From contig VIIQ02000768.1 of assembly GCA_007449985.2 (NCBI GenBank), forward strand, positions 124,001 to 188,000: DNA of 64,000 nt, read 5' to 3'. The notes below the pieces were generated by a model. That model was not told the origin of the DNA. It saw nothing but the letters and a program-made list of their open reading frames with translations, and ran no database searches. The stretch comes from Desmodesmus armatus. Taxonomy: Eukaryota > Chlorophyta > Chlorophyceae > Sphaeropleales > Scenedesmaceae. A program made the position numbers and the translations under genes. Each line of letters opens with the position of its first letter. The stretch's first letter is position 1. Positions 58,953 through 64,000 of the stretch are shown piece by piece.

Positions 58953-60426
58953 ATGTCAAGTGACGAGTCAGCACCGTCTCTGCTGCTTACACTGCCAGAC
59001 CCCTGCCTGCTGGCAGTGCTGCAGTGCTGTGCTGATGACCAGCACACCTTGTTCAGTGCCGCCAGGGCACACAGCAGGCTGCACCAAGCAGCGGTCCTGG
59101 CGTTGCGCAGCATCACAGCGGTCCTCACCCACCAGCAGCAGGCGGACGGTGTGTGCATGTACTTAGCAAAGTATGGCCAGGCTGTCGACAGCATCCACCT
59201 CAAGGCAACACGCGACGAAGTGATCCTCCACCAGCTACTACCCCCTAACCTGCGTCTGCACAGCCTCCAGCTTGAACACATCTGCCTGCGGCCGCAACCA
59301 GGCGACGGCTTTCAGGGTGTGCTTGGGCTAGCAGCCCTCAAGCAGCTGCGGCTCAGCTACAGTGAGTTGCTCCCCATAAGCCCGCACTCCATAGAAGGGC
59401 TGTCCGGAGCATTGTCGCAGCTCCCTCATGGGCTAGAACACCTCTGCATTGTCCGCGTGCACTTTGGTGACGTGTGGATGCAGCCTGATCTCCCCAGCGG
59501 CGCTTTGCAACAGCTGCAACAGCTCACGTACCTGGAGCTGGGGTACCTCCACCTCAAGCGCCCTAGTCAGGGGCAACCCACTCTACAAGCCCTGCAAATG
59601 CTACCCCACCTAGCCAAGCTGCGGCTTGCGAGCAATAGTCTTGACACCATGAGTGCAAGCTTCCTTTCAGACTTGCACAACTTGACTTCGCTTGAGTTGT
59701 CTGGCTTTGTTTTGAAGTCAGGAGGCCTGTCTGGCAGCACCCAGTTGCAGCATCTGGCACTGCTGCACGCGTCTTCTGATGCAGCAGGGGTTGCACAGAT
59801 GATGTCCCAGCTGCACCCCTTGCAGCAGCTCACAGAATCGATCGGGCGGGACAGCTACACAGCCATTTTTGAGGGCAACACCCTCGCAACAGCGGCCTAC
59901 TCAGCCCTAACAGCCAGCAGCAAGCTGCAGCGCCTGCAGTTCAGCTCCTGCAGGCTGCCGTCAGGAGTATGGCAGTACATGTTTCCTGCTGGCAGGCAGC
60001 TGCCAGACCTGCAGGTCCTAGACATCTCCGGTGTCAAACAGCCATGGGGCCTGAATGCCCCACCGCAAGACGGCAGCTGCCTACTCAGCTGCTGTCGTGC
60101 CCTGCAGCACCTGGACATGCGGCGGCTGCAGTACCGCACAAAGCTGCTGGCCCCACTCACGGGGCTCAGTGGATTGCGCACACTGCTGTTGGCCGCAGAT
60201 GACCGGAGATGAGGGTTTGCCTGCGGTGTGTCAGCTGACGGGGCTAAAGGAACTGTACGTCAGAAATTTGAGTGTCCTTCCAGAAGTGGGTTTCCGGGGT
60301 TCTAGAACCCAGGGCTGCAGAAGTCCAGTGGGAAACACCCCCCCTTCCAGCAGTGGCCTTCTGGAAAGGGGGGCGATTCCGGAAGCCCTGTGGAAGGCAT
60401 CTTCTAGAAACAGACGTCTTCTGTAA
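58953..60426 (+). pseudogene. F-box-like leucine-rich-repeat protein, copy 2, 3' end disrupted
   Basis: Starts MSSDESAPSLL with the same F-box-like N terminus as copy 1 (SLLLTLPDPCLLAVLQCC ... SLFSAARAHSRLHQAA), then LRRs (LHSLQLEHICL, LKQLRLSYSEL, LTYLELGYLHL, LAKLRLASNSL, LTSLELSGFVL, LQHLALLHASS, LQVLDISGV, LRTLLLAADD). The frame closes early at 60210-60212. One base less at about 60203-60206 continues the homology (DEGLPAVCQLTGLKELYV). Homology to copy 1 then stops at about 60270, where a palindrome-rich repeat begins, so about 45-50 C-terminal residues are replaced by unrelated sequence. It may be a pseudogene or a functional variant with a changed C terminus. Confidence 0.7.
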
Positions 60427-60550
60427 CAGTGTTTACAGAAGGTATACTGGAAACCCTGTATTCCGGAAGTCGCCTGCCAGAAACCGCCTTCCGAAATGGT
60501 GGGAAACCAGCTTCCGGAAGCGCGTGGCTTCCGTAAGCCCGTATGTGATT
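60276..60550. repeat. Palindrome cluster: seven exact TTCNNGAA motifs
   Basis: In about 240 bp the exact pattern TTCNNGAA occurs at 60278, 60300, 60359, 60377, 60402, 60461 and 60512. Imperfect forms are near 60345, 60419, 60433, 60489 and 60539, several extended as CTTCCGGAAG. A perfect 9-bp inverted repeat CTTCTGTAA is at 60418-60441. The block starts exactly where LRR copy 2 loses homology to copy 1. TTCNNGAA is the core of heat-shock elements, but a transposon-like or minisatellite origin is at least as likely. Confidence 0.85.
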
Positions 60551-61654
60551 TTATTCTTTTTGCTGTTGCTATGTGCCTGCTGTGTACATGGTGACCAGGG
60601 TTGGCAATGCAGACTGTGGTACAAGGCTTGTGGTCACACCATGCTACTGCTGCTGCACCACTGCTGAAGTGCATACTGGCAGGATGATTGCTGACTGACT
60701 GGTGGCACCAGTAAAAACAGAAGGCAAACAGCAGTTGCAGGCCTGCCGTAATGCACTGAGGACCCAGGATGCACTCAGGCTTGATGGAGGCACGCACACC
60801 TCTTTACATCAGACACACAAGCACAACACAGACAGTGTGCCAGCACAGCTCCCTATGATAGCAACTGGCCTGGCATGCCCAACCACACAGCGTAGACTGT
60901 GACAGGCTATGCAATCACAGGAGGCGACCCAATGTGGTCTTGACAGACACCGGCAGGCACCATCATCATGATGATGTCTACTAGTATGGCAGGGACGCTG
61001 GCGTCGCTGGCGGCTGAGCAGGCAGGATCAGCAGCCTGCTTGACACAAGCACTCTCACACGCAATGCCATAAAACTGATTGCCCTCTACAACTATAGATT
61101 GCAGCAACCTAAGACCTGAACAGTAAGCAGCCTGCGGCTGGGCGACTCAACCGTTGCACTGATCAAATCACAGAGTCACCAATTTGGTACTTCCCACATT
61201 GTCTGTACATTCACTGCTTCGGAAGCAGTGCAGTGCTGACAGCGATCAACACCGTGCAACACAAACACAGACACCGTGACAGTGACTGTGACACATACAC
61301 AGTGGCACCGTGTGTGACACACACTCTGTCACACACAGCCAACTACTCCTGCTCTGTCACACCCAACCACCATGGTGTGACTCTGTGGAGTCCTGGATAC
61401 TAGTAGTACTGCTTGCAACTACTAGTAGCTACTATATATATTAGAAACACAACATCACTGATCATCAGTATGGCATATTGACGTGTGATGCCACCTTGAG
61501 GTGCAGCTGCCACCTTGCGGTGGCTGACGTGCAACTGGACATGCCCAAGCAGGACCACATCAACATACACATCAGATACACTTTACACACCAGAAGCCTA
61601 CACACATACACACAAGGGACCATATCCTGGTGGTGCAACATCTTGCCGTCTGCC

Positions 61655-61894
61655 TTAGTTGCCCGCGTCGGCCTCGTCTTCACCCACAAGTGCCTCCAGC
61701 CTCTCATCGTTTGCCACATCCCTCTCAATCTCTGGGGTGATGTAGTGGGTGTGCTTCTCGTCATGCACCACCAGCCTGTCGCCGAGGCGGCCCTTGTCAA
61801 TCTGATTGCGCACCCACACCACTTTCTTGATGATGCCCAGCTGGTGGTTGGGGTTGCTCGCCAAGTTCAGGGGGTCACGCAGCTTGCGCTCCAT
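61655..61894 (-). CDS. Probable terminal exon of an unrecognised minus-strand gene
   Basis: A minus-strand frame of 79 codons follows a good acceptor (gctgctgcatgcag before ATG at 61894) and ends at a stop at 61655. It reads MERKLRDPLNLASNPNHQLG, then IIKKVVWVRNQIDKGRLGDR and HTHYITPEIERDV, with an acidic end. The composition is typical of a conserved, charged protein and unlike the low-complexity shadows elsewhere. I do not recognise the family and did not find convincing upstream exons, so it could also be a relic. Confidence 0.5.
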   Translation of the reverse strand: MERKLRDPLNLASNPNHQLGIIKKVVWVRNQIDKGRLGDRLVVHDEKHTHYITPEIERDVANDERLEALVGEDEADAGN

Positions 61895-62561
61895 CTGCAT
61901 GCAGCAGCAAGGCGGGGCAGTTGGGGACATTCATCAAGATTTGAAGTGGGCTCTTGCCGCCATAGGGTGCAGACACAACAGTGCAGTAGCTTACAAGCTT
62001 CCGCTTGAAGATGAGTCTTCAGGCGTGTGATGTTGCGGCTGTCACCTCATCAGCTACCGTAGCTAACCTTTCACATCACCATTACCACAGCACTGTACAT
62101 AGTATGTGTGGTTCTCTAGTAGGGCGAAGCAGGGGTTGCTGCCGCAACTGACACAGCTGCAGCAGCTGACTGCGCTGACTCAGCGATGTATGATACATTG
62201 GCCCGGTCAATGGTGGTGATTTTATGCGGCTCGACTTCTCTTGCCAGGTGAGATGCGTGTGCTGGGTTGTACCCCACCTGTGTGAGGTGATGCGCTTAGG
62301 CTATTATGCGCATGCGCTGCCATACTAACAGTCCGAAATCAGGAGTATGTTGCGCGGCTTTCATGTTGCCACCAGGTGTTGCGCAAGCGCCAAAATACGA
62401 CATCATGCACCGGGTTTGGACCCGTGGCCTGGAGCTCACAACCACAGCTTCATGTGTGACTTATTTTGTGGATCATGATAACGCTGCCAGGCTCATTCAT
62501 GCTAGCAGTGTGGGGCCCATAAGCGGGGACTTCGCTGACAGCTGTGTTGCATGCTTGGCAG

Positions 62562-62663
62562 GCCCCTGATGACGAGCCCGTGTGGCGCCAAGTGTTTCGG
62601 CCTCACGTCGACTACTGCGACTCACAAGGGGCAATGGAGGCGGTTGAGGCGATGTCAGAGTAA
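62562..62663 (+). CDS. Possible terminal exon of an unknown gene
   Basis: After an acceptor (catgcttggcag), 33 codons run to a TAA at 62661: APDDEPVWRQVFRPHVDYCD, then SQGAMEAVEAMSE. The composition looks coding, but no domain is recognised and no upstream exon is secure. Confidence 0.3.
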   Translation, partial: APDDEPVWRQVFRPHVDYCDSQGAMEAVEAMSE

Positions 62664-63531
62664 TGGCCGCATGAGCAAAGCAGCTACATGCGGCTTCTTG
62701 GTGCCTACAGCTGTACACACTTGGGGGGTTGGAAACGCACATTGAGCATCAGCGTGTCACACGGTGCCATTTGCACAGTGTTGCGCCATGACTGTGTTGT
62801 GATGTGTCATGTTCGTGATGACGGCATGGGGTTGTTTGTGTTTCAGCAGGATGTGATCAGCCGGCACAAGTATGTTTTGCTTAGGCCTTGATGCCCGGCA
62901 TGCCTGACGTTCATCAGTATGCCTGGCGGCGGTGTGATACCCTTGCGTCCATGTGAAAGGCGATGAAGCTGCCAGTACTGGTCAGCATCATGAGGCAGGC
63001 AAGGGAGTTGCAATGTGTCACATGGGAGGTTGTAACCACAGAGATGTCTGACTGCATTGCAATGCAGGCTGCGTTGGTTGGGATGTGAAGGGTGACATCA
63101 GCACTGTTCACTAGTGCTAGTGAAAAGTGACCAGCAGGATCACACAAGTGACACTGCGTAATACATACACAGCTTGAAATGGGCGCACGTTCTTTCATCA
63201 GTGTGAAACTTCTTATATAAAGCTATCAGCAGGGACGATGGGGCACCCCGCTCAGATCTTGATCACCCCGCCACATCAAATCACGAGCATTCCGCTGGGG
63301 CACACAGTAAACAAGTTTGCAGGGTGTCCATTTTGAAGAGGGATCATCCTCAACCGCCAGCGACAGGAGCACCAAAGGTAGCACCACAGCAGTAGTCCTG
63401 GAAAGACCAACTACTGATGTTTGCTGTGTGTGCTGCATCCCGTACACCTCAGCACACTGCTTCGGCATTCAATCGTGCACACACTCACCACATAAGTGAT
63501 GGCGCCGATTTCCTGTGTCCTGCATTACAGG

Positions 63532-64000
63532 ATGGCAAGTGTGACATCAGCACCGTCCTTGCTGGCACTGCCAGAGTCCTGCCTGCTGGCAGTGTTGCAG
63601 CACTTTGCAGCTGACGACCGGCGCAGCTTATTTAGTGCCGCCAGAGCCCACAGCAGGCTGCACCAGGCAGCTGTGCTGGTGCCCATCTCCACAGCAGTGG
63701 TCAAACAGCAGCAGCAGGCAGATAGTGTGCTTGCGTACATGGCTAAGTACGGCCACATTGACAGCATCCAACTCGGGGCTGTGGGAGGAGCAATAATCCT
63801 CCGCCAGCTGCCCCCCACTCTGCAGCTACACAGCCTCCACCTGGACAACCTATACCTGCAGCTTCACCCAGCCGATGGCTTCCCTGGTGTGCTAGGGGCT
63901 GCAAGAGCAGCAGCCCTCAAGCAGCTGCGGCTCAGCATGTGTGAGATACTCCTTCCAGCTCCTTGGACGTATGGGGGCTCCTTGGACACAGCGCTGGCGC
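63532..64000 (+). CDS. F-box-like leucine-rich-repeat protein, copy 3 (partial)
   Basis: A frame open from ATG 63532 to the window end (156 codons), so the 3' part is outside. It begins MASVTSAPSLLALPESCLL and continues AVLQHFAADDRRSLFSAARA and HSRLHQAAVLVPIS, matching the F-box-like N terminus of copies 1 and 2. Then come AYMAKYGHIDSIQL, LHSLHLDNLYLQL and LKQLRLSMCEIL, aligned with the same positions of copy 2. No frame break is visible in this part. It is in the same orientation as copy 2, about 3.1 kb downstream, as expected of a tandemly expanding family. Confidence 0.8.
   Translation, partial: MASVTSAPSLLALPESCLLAVLQHFAADDRRSLFSAARAHSRLHQAAVLVPISTAVVKQQQQADSVLAYMAKYGHIDSIQLGAVGGAIILRQLPPTLQLHSLHLDNLYLQLHPADGFPGVLGAARAAALKQLRLSMCEILLPAPWTYGGSLDTALA

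Larger units (their letters stand above)
60551..63531. other. Region between LRR copies 2 and 3
   Basis: Apart from the two exon candidates at 61655 and 62562, I recognise no gene. It contains CA-rich simple sequence (about 61250-61350), a TAG/CTA-rich palindromic piece near 61400-61445 and non-repetitive DNA. Confidence 0.5.

Noticed and set aside
60272..60667. 131-codon frame across the TTCNNGAA block (FRK-rich peptide repeats)
   Set aside because: The repeated peptides follow directly from the repeated palindromic DNA; no domain, and it overlaps the broken LRR end.

Overview
This window looks like nuclear DNA of a green alga (Chlorophyta). It is G+C-rich, its genes have many GT-AG introns, and CAG/CTG repeats encode polyglutamine and polyalanine. 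There is a TGTAA-type polyadenylation motif after one gene and a cluster of LRR proteins with an F-box-like N terminus. A scenedesmacean or other chlorophycean alga is a reasonable guess, but the sequence alone does not settle it. I saw no bacterial operons, phage, CRISPR array, rRNA or tRNA gene.

Layout. 1-4783: low-complexity DNA with one possible exon. 4784-22014 (+): nine-exon gene for a three-RRM RNA-binding protein resembling RBM45, with two introns of more than 5 kb made of degenerate tandem repeats; one of these introns carries an 841-bp TIR element. 22015-26906: unresolved Q-rich fragments. 26907-32318 (+): coiled-coil exons followed by a seven-exon aldo/keto-reductase-like gene, possibly a single gene. 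33159-46993 (+): eleven-exon Pescadillo (PES1/Nop7), a ribosome-biogenesis factor, with a 6.4-kb repeat-filled intron and several foldback hairpins. 46994-51213: repeats, no firm gene. 51214-54550 (+): six-exon gene for a polyQ protein with a DUF1917 (BLES03-like) domain and a C-terminal GRF zinc finger. 56458-60426 and 63532-64000: three F-box-like/LRR paralogues, two of them divergently arranged; one has lost its 3' end in a palindrome-rich sequence, and one runs off the window.

Exon junctions were worked out by hand from protein-family continuity, splice-site consensus and codon phase. With the inferred splicing, RBM45-like sums exactly to 693 codons including the stop. The others become divisible by three only if one or two single bases are restored: AKR one, PES1 two, DUF1917-GRF one, minus-strand LRR two. 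All six are missing bases, and most fit a base lost from a short G or C run. The simplest explanation is residual indel error in the assembly.

The most unusual feature is that many exon edges have a decayed second copy (an 'echo') 120-270 bp away in the neighbouring intron. I count at least ten, spread over three unrelated genes. The giant introns are themselves arrays of decayed repeats with monomers of a few hundred bases. Together with CTG repeats or C-tracts lying against many 3' splice sites, this suggests that local tandem duplication across exon-intron boundaries is a main route of intron growth here.
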